Shown here piece by piece: positions 16,553 through 24,850 of a stretch of 64,000 bases of DNA. The translations under genes were made by a program, and so were the position numbers. This DNA is from Aliiroseovarius pelagivivens (lineage in GTDB: Bacteria > Pseudomonadota > Alphaproteobacteria > Rhodobacterales > Rhodobacteraceae), in assembly GCF_900302485.1 (NCBI RefSeq), contig NZ_OMOI01000001.1:1116001-1180000 (forward strand), given 5' to 3'. The number at the start of each line of letters is the position of its first letter. Position 1 is the stretch's first letter. The notes below the pieces were generated by a model. The model did no database searches. It had not been told where the DNA came from and saw nothing but the letters and a program-made list of their open reading frames with translations.

Positions 16553-17713
16553 TTAGGCGCCCAGCGGCCGGAACAGGTCGCGGCTGATGATGTGACGTTG
16601 GATTTCCGAGGTGCCGTCCCAAATCCGTTCCACGCGGGCATCGCGCCAGAAGCGTTCGATGGGGAAATCGTCCATCAGCCCCATACCGCCGAAGACCTGA
16701 AGGCTGGTATCGGTCACACGTGCCAGCATCTCCGAGGCGTAGAGCTTCGCCGAAGCGATCTCGCGGTTGGCAGGGAGGTTTTGATCCAGTCGCCATGCGC
16801 CTGAGAGGGTCATCAGATCAGCGGCATCGATCTCGGTGATCATGTCTGCGATTTGGAAGCTAACGCCTTGGAACTTGGCGATTGGCTGGCCGAATTGCTT
16901 ACGTTCAGCAGCATATTCCAGCGCCAGATCAAAGCACCGGCGTGCACGGCCGACACAGAAGGCCGCAACTGTCAGGCGGGTGGCATAAAGCCATTCGTTC
17001 ATGACCGCAAAGCCCCCATCAACTTCGCCCAGCACTTGCGCGTCGGGCAGGCGGCAATTGTCGAAATCGAGCACATAGTTCTTATAGCCACGATGGCTGA
17101 CCGACTTGTAGCCTTCGCGCACCTCGAAGCCCGGCGTGCCACGATCGACAAGGAAACAGGTGATGCGTTTCTTTGGCCCTCTGGGGGTTTCATCCACACC
17201 TGTGGCTATGAAAACAATAAAGAAATCAGCGTGTTCAGCGCCAGAGATGAAGTGCTTTGATCCGTTTAGAACCCAATCCCCTCCGTCGCGCACAGCGTTT
17301 GCTTTCATGCCACGCACGTCCGATCCGGCATCCGGTTCGGTCATGGCCAGTGCGTCCATCTTCTCGCCCCGAATGGCAGGTAGCAGATAGCGGTCGCGTT
17401 GGTCGCCTTCACAGGCCATCAGGATATTCTGGGGGCGCCCGAAGAAATGCGTAAGCGCCATCGAGCCGCGCCCAAGTTCGCGTTCGACCAGCGTGAAATC
17501 GAGGTGGGACAGACCCGCGCCGCCGACCTCCTCCGGGAAGTTGCAGGCATAGAAGCCAAGGTCGACGACCTTTTGCTTGATCTCCATGCCCAACTCGTGG
17601 GGCACTTGCCCAGTGCGCTCGACTTCGGCCTCAAACGGGTAGATTTCATTCTCGACAAACGATCGCACGGTCGAGACGATCATTTCCTGTTCGTCGGACA
17701 ATCCGAAATGCAT
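16553..17713 (-). CDS. Acyl-CoA dehydrogenase, probable gamma-butyrobetainyl-CoA dehydrogenase
   Basis: A 386-residue flavoprotein of the acyl-CoA dehydrogenase family. Visible signatures are AMTEPDAGSDVRG (near residue 125), GSKHFISGAEHADF (near 152), ERKQFGQPIAKFQ (near 270) and the C-terminal WDGTSEIQRHII. It would convert a betainyl-type acyl-CoA to the trans-enoyl form (gamma-butyrobetainyl-CoA to crotonobetainyl-CoA) with electrons passed to ETF. The ATG at 17713 overlaps the upstream TGA by one base (TGATG); a GTG one codon earlier is possible. Specificity is inferred from the operon. Confidence 0.84.
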   Translation of the reverse strand: MHFGLSDEQEMIVSTVRSFVENEIYPFEAEVERTGQVPHELGMEIKQKVVDLGFYACNFPEEVGGAGLSHLDFTLVERELGRGSMALTHFFGRPQNILMACEGDQRDRYLLPAIRGEKMDALAMTEPDAGSDVRGMKANAVRDGGDWVLNGSKHFISGAEHADFFIVFIATGVDETPRGPKKRITCFLVDRGTPGFEVREGYKSVSHRGYKNYVLDFDNCRLPDAQVLGEVDGGFAVMNEWLYATRLTVAAFCVGRARRCFDLALEYAAERKQFGQPIAKFQGVSFQIADMITEIDAADLMTLSGAWRLDQNLPANREIASAKLYASEMLARVTDTSLQVFGGMGLMDDFPIERFWRDARVERIWDGTSEIQRHIISRDLFRPLGA

Positions 17714-19107
17714 CACGCGTCTCCTTTGGCGTGTAGAGCGGCGAGGGCCTCTACTTTCGCTTCGACATCCGCGCGGGGCGGGCAGGATTTGCGAGAGTTC
17801 AGGTCCACATGCAGCAGGAACTGGTCGCAGGTGGCCAGCAGCCCGTCATCTGATGTGCGTTTCATTTCATGCCACAGACGAAGTTTCTTGCCTTCACCCA
17901 GAGTGACGGTTGTGTCCACATAGACAGCTTCGCCCGCATGGCATTCATCGATGTATTTGATGTTTGTTTCCGCTGTGAAATAGCTGAGGCCTGATGCGAT
18001 ATACTCTGGATCCGCGCCTACATGGATCATGATGCGATCGGCCGCGTCCGAGAAGACCTGTCCATAGCGCCCTTCGTTCATGTGGCCGTTGTAGTCGGTC
18101 CAATCGATCGGCACGTCACGAGCGACAGTGCGCATCGGTGTCTCGTCAGACATGGCAGGCCACAGCCCCCCTTCGTGATCCCGGATCACGCGTCCTGCGC
18201 CCGAGCCATCACCACGGGCTTTCAACGCACGCAGCATAGACACGAGGTTGTCATCGCGCAGGCGCTCCAACTCGCGGATCGACAAATGGCCGGATTGGGC
18301 GTCTGACTGACCCGCAATCAGGTCCACCAGCTCGTCCGTGAATTCTGGCACGTCCATTAGCTTGGTCCACGGCCACGACAGGCAGGGGCCAAATTGCGCC
18401 ATGAAATGCTTCATACCCGCTTCGCCACCGGCCACACGATAGGTTTCAAACAGCCCCATCTGTGCCCAGCGAAGTCCAAAGCCCATGCGGATCGCCTCGT
18501 CGATTTCCTCGGTGGTGGCGATGCCGTCTTTGACCAGCCACAGCGCCTCGCGCCAGACGGCTTCAAGGAAACGGTCAGCGATGTGGGCGTCGATTTCCTT
18601 GCGCACCTTCAGGGGATACATGCCGATGCCGCTTAGGATGTCGGCTGCGCGGGTACAGGTGTCTGCGTCGCCAACCAGTTCGATCAGTGGCAGAAGATAA
18701 ACCGGGTTGAACGGGTGGGCAACGATTGCACGTGCGCCTTTTTCGTTTAGTTCCGACGGCTTGAAGCCCGAAGTTGATGAGCCGATGATGGCATCATCCG
18801 GTGCATGTTCCATAAGTTCGGCGAACACTTTGTGCTTCAGGTCAAGTCGCTCTGGTACGCTTTCCTGAACCCAGTTCGCGTCTGCTACGGCCTCGGCCAG
18901 ATCAGAGTGATAGGTCAGCTTCCCTTCGATTGGCAGCGCCGTTTCATAGAGCCCCGGAAGCGCGCGGCGCGCGTTCAGCAGAACTTCGTTGATCTTGCGT
19001 TCAGATTCCGGATCGGGGTCGAAAACAGCCACATCCCATCCGTTCAAAAGGAAGCGTGCAGCCCATCCGCCGCCGATCACGCCACCGCCAATAATTGCTG
19101 CTTTCAT
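17713..19107 (-). CDS. L-carnitine dehydrogenase fused to hotdog thioesterase
   Basis: A 464-residue two-domain protein. Residues 1-315 are an NAD-dependent 3-hydroxyacyl-CoA-dehydrogenase-like enzyme: GGGVIGGGWAARF at 7-19, SSTSGFKPSE at 110-119 and HPFNPVYLLPLIE at 131-143, the pattern of L-carnitine 3-dehydrogenases. Residues about 323-455 are a 4HBT/acyl-ACP-thioesterase-like hotdog domain (VPIDWTDYNGHMNEGRYGQ). Fusions of this kind are known from rhizobial carnitine loci, where the thioesterase part fits hydrolysis of betainyl-CoA to glycine betaine. The dehydrogenase would oxidise L-carnitine to 3-dehydrocarnitine. The start lies six bases after the SDR stop codon. Confidence 0.88.
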   Translation of the reverse strand: MKAAIIGGGVIGGGWAARFLLNGWDVAVFDPDPESERKINEVLLNARRALPGLYETALPIEGKLTYHSDLAEAVADANWVQESVPERLDLKHKVFAELMEHAPDDAIIGSSTSGFKPSELNEKGARAIVAHPFNPVYLLPLIELVGDADTCTRAADILSGIGMYPLKVRKEIDAHIADRFLEAVWREALWLVKDGIATTEEIDEAIRMGFGLRWAQMGLFETYRVAGGEAGMKHFMAQFGPCLSWPWTKLMDVPEFTDELVDLIAGQSDAQSGHLSIRELERLRDDNLVSMLRALKARGDGSGAGRVIRDHEGGLWPAMSDETPMRTVARDVPIDWTDYNGHMNEGRYGQVFSDAADRIMIHVGADPEYIASGLSYFTAETNIKYIDECHAGEAVYVDTTVTLGEGKKLRLWHEMKRTSDDGLLATCDQFLLHVDLNSRKSCPPRADVEAKVEALAALHAKGDA

Positions 19108-19113
19108 TGTCGT

Positions 19114-19890
19114 CTATCCTACCAAGCTTTCTGTATGTCCATCGACGGCCAAGGCCTGACCCGAGACCTTGGAACTGGCGTCCGACGCCAAGAAAAGCGC
19201 CGTGTCTGCCAAATCATCCGCCGTGACCCATGTTTTCATCGCCACGCCCGTGACATAGCGTTTGCGCAGTTCTTCCGGGTCCAACCCGTGCGCCTCGGCC
19301 TCGCGGGTGATCACCCGTTCCATGCGCGGGCCTTCGACGGCTCCGGGGCAAAGCGCGTTGACGCGGATGCCATAGGGACCGAGCTCAGACGCCAGCGTTT
19401 TCATCAATCCAATCACGCCCCATTTGGCCGTCGCGTAAGGAGACCGCATGGGATAGCCCCAAAGACCCGCCGTGGACGACGTCAGAAGCATACTGCCGTT
19501 GCCCTGTTCTTTCATGTGACGCGCGGCCCAGCCGCAGGCCAGAAATGCCCCGTCCAGATTGGCCGAAAGGCAGGCCCGCCAATCTTCGAGTGACAAGTCC
19601 TCGATCGCCCCGGCCGGACCGCCGGTGCCGGCATTGGCGCACAGCATATCGACACCGCCCCAATGACTGTCGAGCTGGTCAAACAGCACCTGCATCTCGT
19701 CAGGCTGGGTCACATTGGCCGCAACCGAGATCACGCCGGGCAGGGCGCCTGCAGTTTCTACCAACGCCTCTGCGTCCATGTCGCAGATCGCGACCTTGGC
19801 TCCAGCCGCGTGGAAGCGACGGGCGAAACACGCGCCAATGCCGCTGCCGCCGGCAGTGATCAGAACGCGTTTTCCCTCAAGCCCGTTCAT
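19114..19890 (-). CDS. Short-chain dehydrogenase in the carnitine operon
   Basis: A 258-residue SDR. The NAD(P) motif is TAGGSGIGACFA (residues 12-23), the NAG-type motif is CANAGTGG (near 84), and the catalytic set is Ser in LTSSTAG plus YATAK (near 150). An Asp in ICDMDAEAL after strand 2 suggests NAD preference. It is not required for the L-carnitine route, so it may handle D-carnitine or another hydroxy-betaine and feed 3-dehydrocarnitine into the pathway; this is inference. Its ATG overlaps the BKACE stop by four bases, so it is co-expressed with the cluster. Confidence 0.82.
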   Translation of the reverse strand: MNGLEGKRVLITAGGSGIGACFARRFHAAGAKVAICDMDAEALVETAGALPGVISVAANVTQPDEMQVLFDQLDSHWGGVDMLCANAGTGGPAGAIEDLSLEDWRACLSANLDGAFLACGWAARHMKEQGNGSMLLTSSTAGLWGYPMRSPYATAKWGVIGLMKTLASELGPYGIRVNALCPGAVEGPRMERVITREAEAHGLDPEELRKRYVTGVAMKTWVTADDLADTALFLASDASSKVSGQALAVDGHTESLVG

Positions 19891-20798
19891 ACAGGGGCTC
19901 GTTTGGTCAGGCCGAGCTTCGTGCGCACCTCGTCGGGACCAATGACCCGTGCGCCCATGCTTTCGATGATGCCGCGAGCGCGGGTGACAAGCTGTTCGTT
20001 TGTCGCCAACTCACCTTTCCCAAGCCACAGGTTGTCTTCCAGACCGACGCGCACGTTGCCGCCTGCCAGAACCGAGGCAGCTACATAGGCCATCTGATTG
20101 CGTCCCAGTCCGAAGGCTGAGAAGGTCCAGTCATCCGGCACGTTGTTCACCATTGCCATGAGGGTGTTCAGATCATCTGGAGCACCCCACGGCACACCCA
20201 TGCAGAGCTGTACAAGGGCGTTGGGTTCCAAAACCCCTTCCTTCACCAGTTCTTTGGCGAACCAAAGATGGCCCGTGTCGAAGGCCTCGATTTCCGGCTT
20301 CACGCCTAGATCGGTCATCATCTGCCCCATGGCGCGCAGCATGCCGGGGGTGTTGGTCATGACATAGTCAGCCTCGGCGAAGTTCATCGTACCGCAATCC
20401 AGCGTGCAGATCTCGGGCAGGCATTCGGCGATATGCGCGACGCGTTCCTCGGCGCCCACCATATCTGTTCCCGCCGCATTCACTGGGAAGGGGGCGTCGG
20501 TCGGGCCGAAGGTGATGTCTCCGCCCATGCCGGCGGTCAGGTTCAGTACCACGTCGATATCGGCGTCACGGATGCGATCGGTCACTTCGCGATAGAGTTT
20601 CAGGTCGCGCGAGGGCGTGCCTGTTTCGGGGTCACGCACATGGCAATGGACCACGGCAGCCCCTGCTTTGGCGGCCGCAATGGCGCTGTCGGCAATCTCT
20701 TTCGGGCTGCGCGGCACATGGGGCGAGCGATCTTGGGTCGACCCCGAGCCGGTCACGGCGCAGGTGATGAAAACGTCTCGATTCATGGCAAGCGGCAT
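19887..20798 (-). CDS. BKACE family enzyme, probable 3-dehydrocarnitine:acetyl-CoA trimethylamine transferase
   Basis: A 303-residue beta-keto acid cleavage enzyme (BKACE, DUF849). Visible family features are HCHVRDPETG (His ligands at 51 and 53 for Zn), NLTAGMGG (near 95) and EAFDTGHLWFAKEL (near 175). In carnitine catabolism the BKACE member condenses 3-dehydrocarnitine with acetyl-CoA to give acetoacetate and betainyl-CoA. That fits the fused dehydrogenase-thioesterase downstream. ATG 20798 follows AGGAGGGAACAGG at ideal spacing. It is the first gene of the operon and is divergent from the GATase1/AraC regulator. Confidence 0.87.
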   Translation of the reverse strand: MPLAMNRDVFITCAVTGSGSTQDRSPHVPRSPKEIADSAIAAAKAGAAVVHCHVRDPETGTPSRDLKLYREVTDRIRDADIDVVLNLTAGMGGDITFGPTDAPFPVNAAGTDMVGAEERVAHIAECLPEICTLDCGTMNFAEADYVMTNTPGMLRAMGQMMTDLGVKPEIEAFDTGHLWFAKELVKEGVLEPNALVQLCMGVPWGAPDDLNTLMAMVNNVPDDWTFSAFGLGRNQMAYVAASVLAGGNVRVGLEDNLWLGKGELATNEQLVTRARGIIESMGARVIGPDEVRTKLGLTKRAPV

Positions 20799-20880
20799 CC
20801 TGTTCCCTCCTGATGCGGTATTTCACTTGTTCATGACAGGGGGAATTGACGCAAGACAATGTGCGGAGTTAGTAGATAAT

Positions 20881-21834
20881 ATGCGAAATTGGTCAAATTC
20901 AATCGCTGCAACGCGGCAAATCACGTTTTTAGTGTTCGAGCGGTTCTCGAACCACGGGTTAGCCAATTTGATGGAGCCTTTCCGCGCGGCCAATTCTCTT
21001 CTGCGCAGGCAGGCCTATCGTTGGCAGATCATCACGCCTGATGACGGGCCGGTGACATCTTCCAGCGGTTTGCCGGTGATGCCAACGATGCCACGTAAGG
21101 ATCTGGGCCGGGGGGATCTGCTGTTCGTGATCTCGAGCTATGGCCAGAAAGAACTGGCGACACCGGCGGGCAGCGCCATGTTGCGGAGCCTCGCGCGTCA
21201 ACACAGGCGCGTTGGCAGCATTGACACAGGCAGTTGGCTGTTGGCGCAGGCGGGACTGTTGGATGGTCGGCGCGCCACCATTCACTTCGACCTGAGCGAC
21301 ACCTTTGCCGAGCGCTTTCCTCAAGTTGATGTCGAGCGAATGCGCTGGGTTGAAGATGGCGACCGGATCACCTGTGGCGGGGCAATGGCCGGGTTTGATC
21401 TGGCCTGCGAGCTGATCGGACAGGATCATGGGACAGCCTTGGTGCTTGAGATCGGCCAGATGTTCCTGTCAGGAATGCCTGTTCAGCCGCGCACCGTGTC
21501 GCGTTTGGGTGGCGACCGCCGCGTGGATCGATGCTTGTCCGAGATGGCAGCCAATATCGAAACGCCCCTGTCTCTGCCCGAGCTTGCCCGCCGTGCCGGA
21601 TGCCGTCAGCGGGATCTGGAACAGCGATTTCGCAAGCTGTTTGGGGCGTCACCGCAAAAGGTGTATCGGCGTCTCAGGCTGGATGCGAGCAAACGTATGT
21701 TGCAAGAGGGTGGTCTGGCTGTGGCTGAGGTGGCGTTGCGAAGTGGTTATGCCGATGCCAGCGCCTTTGCCCGCGCGTTCCGTGAAGAATACGGCGCGCC
21801 ACCGCGTGCGTTTCTGGATCGAGGCGTGGGTTAG
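20881..21834 (+). CDS. GATase1-AraC regulator, CdhR/GbdR-like
   Basis: A 317-residue regulator. Residues about 13-185 are a DJ-1/class I amidotransferase-like domain (ITFLVFERFSNHGLANLMEP at its start), and residues about 215-312 are an AraC-type double helix-turn-helix (LSLPELARRAGCRQRDLEQR and LRSGYADASAFARAFREEY). Regulators with this architecture include CdhR and GbdR, which respond to carnitine and glycine betaine in Pseudomonas. The start is less certain: ATG 20881 lies just before the conserved domain, with GGAG 13 bases upstream; ATG 20833 is an alternative. Divergence from the carnitine operon makes it the likely activator. A short inverted repeat, ATTG-N8-CAAT (20845-20860), lies between. 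Confidence 0.86.
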   Translation: MRNWSNSIAATRQITFLVFERFSNHGLANLMEPFRAANSLLRRQAYRWQIITPDDGPVTSSSGLPVMPTMPRKDLGRGDLLFVISSYGQKELATPAGSAMLRSLARQHRRVGSIDTGSWLLAQAGLLDGRRATIHFDLSDTFAERFPQVDVERMRWVEDGDRITCGGAMAGFDLACELIGQDHGTALVLEIGQMFLSGMPVQPRTVSRLGGDRRVDRCLSEMAANIETPLSLPELARRAGCRQRDLEQRFRKLFGASPQKVYRRLRLDASKRMLQEGGLAVAEVALRSGYADASAFARAFREEYGAPPRAFLDRGVG

Positions 21835-22487
21835 GGCAGCGGGTAGGCCCCGATGACTGGGCCGTGCAGTAGGATTAGAAGCACATAGACAGCAAGGCCA
21901 ATGGCCAGTCGGAGCAGCCCGTTCAGGCTGGGCCGGATGTGTCGGGTGGTGGCCGACAGTCTTTGCCAGTTTTCCATGCCCAGAATGCGTTTCTGACGCC
22001 GGTCGATGATCCGCACGCCAAGGGCCGAGAATGCCGCGAATATCCCAAACAGGATCACGTGGGCCAGATTTCCGTTGGGCACGAGGTGTCCCAGCGCCCA
22101 GATCAGAAGCGCCATCAAAAGCGGGTGGCGCATCCAACCGATGATGCCGGGGGCTTGGGGGTCGAACCGATGATTGTCACGGCTTCCGAAAGACAACGGA
22201 TTGGGCCGTGCGATGGCAAGAGCAGCTATGATTGACGCCACTGCCATTGCCAAAAGCGTTACATGGTTTTGCCATGGCGCCCATGGCCAAACTTGGATGA
22301 TCGGAGCGCGATTTGCAGCGACGATGACAAAGCTAAGGGCCGCAAGGGACAGGGCTGAATATCCAAGCGTAAAGCCGCGCCCGCCCACGCGCGCCACGAT
22401 GCGTGCCTTGTTTGCTGGGCGCACTGGGATCGAATGGGTCAGGAAAAACAATAGGATGGCAAGCGCGTAAATGGCCCAGTCTAGCAT
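21831..22487 (-). CDS. NnrU-family membrane protein
   Basis: A 218-residue integral membrane protein with about six hydrophobic segments, starting at the first residues (YALAILLFFLTHSIPV). Family motifs include FGSRDNHRFDP, IIGWMRHPLLMALLIWALGH and the late IIDRRQKRILG. NnrU-like proteins are linked to nitric-oxide or nitrite metabolism in denitrifiers and are related to isoprenylcysteine-methyltransferase-type membrane proteins; their activity is not established. No denitrification gene is near. Its stop codon overlaps that of the convergent AraC-type gene. Confidence 0.83.
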   Translation of the reverse strand: MLDWAIYALAILLFFLTHSIPVRPANKARIVARVGGRGFTLGYSALSLAALSFVIVAANRAPIIQVWPWAPWQNHVTLLAMAVASIIAALAIARPNPLSFGSRDNHRFDPQAPGIIGWMRHPLLMALLIWALGHLVPNGNLAHVILFGIFAAFSALGVRIIDRRQKRILGMENWQRLSATTRHIRPSLNGLLRLAIGLAVYVLLILLHGPVIGAYPLP

Positions 22488-22538
22488 GATCCGTCCTTAA
22501 AGCTGTTTCGCATCGGTGCGCCTCAATCCGCGTCCGGT

Positions 22539-23501
22539 TTAGTGCGCAACGCGGAGCTTTTCCAAGAAACTGGCGCATCCCGTCAATGCGGCATAGTCGT
22601 CGGTCACAAGGCGGATCGGAAACTGATCCAGAAACGGTCCAAAGCGCCCTTTGTCCTGCCAAGCCGCCTCAAATCCGGTCTGCCCCAGCCAAGGGGTGAT
22701 GGCGCGGGACATGCCGCCCACCAGATAGATCCCGCCGAAGGGCAGGGTGGTCAAAGCCAGATCGCCCAAGACGGTACCAAGGATGCAGCTGAAAAGGTTG
22801 ATGGAGTCCTTCGCCATCTGGTCTCCTGCTGCTGCGGCAGCAAAAACCTGGGCTGATTTCGCACCGATGGGGTGGCCGACCTGATGGCAGAACCAGTCGT
22901 GACAATGCCCAAGCCCGCGCCCGGACAGGGCGTCTTCGATAGCGGCATGGCCGAAACGAGAGCGTAAGTACTCGGCGAAGGCAAATTGATCGGCTGTGCT
23001 GACGGGCAGTGTGGCATGACCACTTTCAGCAGGCGGAACAAGAGTTCCGCCCGGCGCCTGATAGGCGACGGCCGAGTTGAAACCGGTTCCAATGCCGACC
23101 ACCAGATGTGCGGCCTCGGGGCTGGCATTCTGGCCCGTCTGGATGTCTTCTACACTCGCTGGGGCTAGAGATCCGACAGCATGGGCCTGAGCCTGAAGAT
23201 CATTTAGAACATGGGCATCCGGTGCGCCGGTCGCGCGTGTCAGGGATGCACAATCGATCGTCCAATCCAGATTGGTCAGACATCCTTGCCCATCCCGAAC
23301 CGGCCCAGCAATCGCGACGGCTACCTGCTCGAACTTCACGACATCATGGTCCTTCCGATAGGCCGTCAGGATCTCGGTCAGGCTTTCATGGCCTGCATTG
23401 GCAAACTTTTGGATGCTGTCAGGCGCAACCTGCCCGTCGAGCGCAATGGCAACACGGGTGTTGGTTCCGCCGACATCCGCGACGATAGAGTGGTGGGGCA
23501 T
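22539..23501 (-). CDS. glk: Glucokinase
   Basis: A 320-residue glucokinase of the bacterial Glk family. The phosphate loop DVGGTNTRVAI is at residues 9-19, the sugar-binding segment is LTNLDWTID (near 75), and ADP-binding glycines are in GIGTGFNSAV and YLVGGMSRAI. It phosphorylates cytosolic glucose to glucose-6-phosphate. It is the last gene of the lacI-GH1-glk operon; its ATG overlaps the beta-glucosidase TGA by one base. The enzyme would use glucose released by the GH1 and GH13 glucosidases at this locus. Confidence 0.9.
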   Translation of the reverse strand: MPHHSIVADVGGTNTRVAIALDGQVAPDSIQKFANAGHESLTEILTAYRKDHDVVKFEQVAVAIAGPVRDGQGCLTNLDWTIDCASLTRATGAPDAHVLNDLQAQAHAVGSLAPASVEDIQTGQNASPEAAHLVVGIGTGFNSAVAYQAPGGTLVPPAESGHATLPVSTADQFAFAEYLRSRFGHAAIEDALSGRGLGHCHDWFCHQVGHPIGAKSAQVFAAAAAGDQMAKDSINLFSCILGTVLGDLALTTLPFGGIYLVGGMSRAITPWLGQTGFEAAWQDKGRFGPFLDQFPIRLVTDDYAALTGCASFLEKLRVAH

Positions 23502-24829
23502 CAGCTTTTCAAAGCCTCTTTGATAGCGCTAAACGATGCCTTCGGATAACGGTTTAGCGTCGCCCAGTCCACATGTATCAGTCCAAAACGTGGTGCATAT
23601 CCAAGCGCCCATTCGTAATTGTCCAGAAGTGACCAGATGAAATAGCCCTTCACCGGCACACCCTGTGCCAAAGCCGCTTGGACTTGCCCGAGATGCGCCG
23701 CCAAATAAGCTATGCGGTCTGGATCCGACAGAGGGTTGCCCGACAGTTCCGTTTGTCCAGCCATACCGTTCTCAGTGACATAGATGGGAAGATCCCCGGT
23801 ATACTCGTGCTGCATCATGGTCAGAAAGTGGGGTAGGCCCTCAGGATAGACCTCCCAGTTCATGGCCGTTTTGGGCAGAGGGCCTTCGACTTCGATTGTG
23901 GCAGGCCACGGTGCGTCCGTCGGGGCCGCGTCATAAAGCTTGCGGGTGTAATAATTCAGTCCGATCCAATCGATTGGTTGGGTGATGGTGTCAAAATCAT
24001 CCTGCCAGCCCTCTGGCAGATGCGGCTCAAGGCCCCCCAGCACTTCGTCCGGGTAGTAGCCCTTGGTGATGCCTGAGATGAAAAACCGGTTATAGATCGC
24101 ATCCTGAACCTGCGCGGCTTGATGTGATCCATCCGTTGCCTGTGCTGGCGCCGCGAACTCCATATTGCAGACGGCCCCAAGGTTCTTCATGCCAAGCTCA
24201 CGCATGACCTGCGTCGCGCGGCCGTGAGCAAGCAGCACATGATGCATGGCGCGGGCAGTGGCGCGGATGTCGCGCATGCCCGGCGCGTGCGCCCCTTCAA
24301 AGTGCGACAGCCAAGATACGCACCACGGTTCGTTGATGGGGGCGGCGGACCAGACACGATCCCCGATGCGGGACATGATGACCTCGGTATAGTCTGCAAA
24401 CCAGTTGGCGATGTCGCGATTGCGCCAGCCGCCAAGATCGGACAGGGCCGAGGGTAGCTCCCAGTGATACAGTGTCGCGGCGGGTTTGATCCCGCGCTCG
24501 AGCAGCCCATCAATCAGGCGATCATAGAAATCCAAGCCTTGTGCATTTGGCGTACCGCGCCCGTCAGGCAAGACACGCGCCCAGCTTGTTGAAAAGCGAT
24601 AGACGTCGAACCCGGCGGCTTTCAGCAGGTTCAAATCCTCGTCCATACGGTGCAGATGATCGCAGGCGATGGCTCCGTTCTCGGCCCCCTCAACATTTCC
24701 CGGTGTCGCGGCGAAATCATCCCAATGCGTGCGTCCGGCGCCGCCAGCGGCATGGCCCTCGATCTGATAGGCCGATGTTGCAGCCCCGAACAGGAAATCA
24801 TGTGGGAAATCAGAGCGATGTGGCAGCAT
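23501..24829 (-). CDS. GH1 beta-glucosidase
   Basis: A 442-residue family 1 glycoside hydrolase. The acid/base Glu is in PINEPWCVSW (near residue 167) and the nucleophile Glu in YVTENGMAG (near 351). The N-terminus FLFGAATSAYQIEGHAAGG is the classical GH1 start. No signal peptide is present, so it acts in the cytoplasm on imported beta-glucosides. It lies 21 bases after the LacI-type gene and overlaps glk. Its presence beside an alpha-glucoside importer suggests that the locus handles both linkage types. Confidence 0.92.
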   Translation of the reverse strand: MLPHRSDFPHDFLFGAATSAYQIEGHAAGGAGRTHWDDFAATPGNVEGAENGAIACDHLHRMDEDLNLLKAAGFDVYRFSTSWARVLPDGRGTPNAQGLDFYDRLIDGLLERGIKPAATLYHWELPSALSDLGGWRNRDIANWFADYTEVIMSRIGDRVWSAAPINEPWCVSWLSHFEGAHAPGMRDIRATARAMHHVLLAHGRATQVMRELGMKNLGAVCNMEFAAPAQATDGSHQAAQVQDAIYNRFFISGITKGYYPDEVLGGLEPHLPEGWQDDFDTITQPIDWIGLNYYTRKLYDAAPTDAPWPATIEVEGPLPKTAMNWEVYPEGLPHFLTMMQHEYTGDLPIYVTENGMAGQTELSGNPLSDPDRIAYLAAHLGQVQAALAQGVPVKGYFIWSLLDNYEWALGYAPRFGLIHVDWATLNRYPKASFSAIKEALKS

Positions 24830-24850
24830 CAGCTTTGGTCCTTTGGTAGG

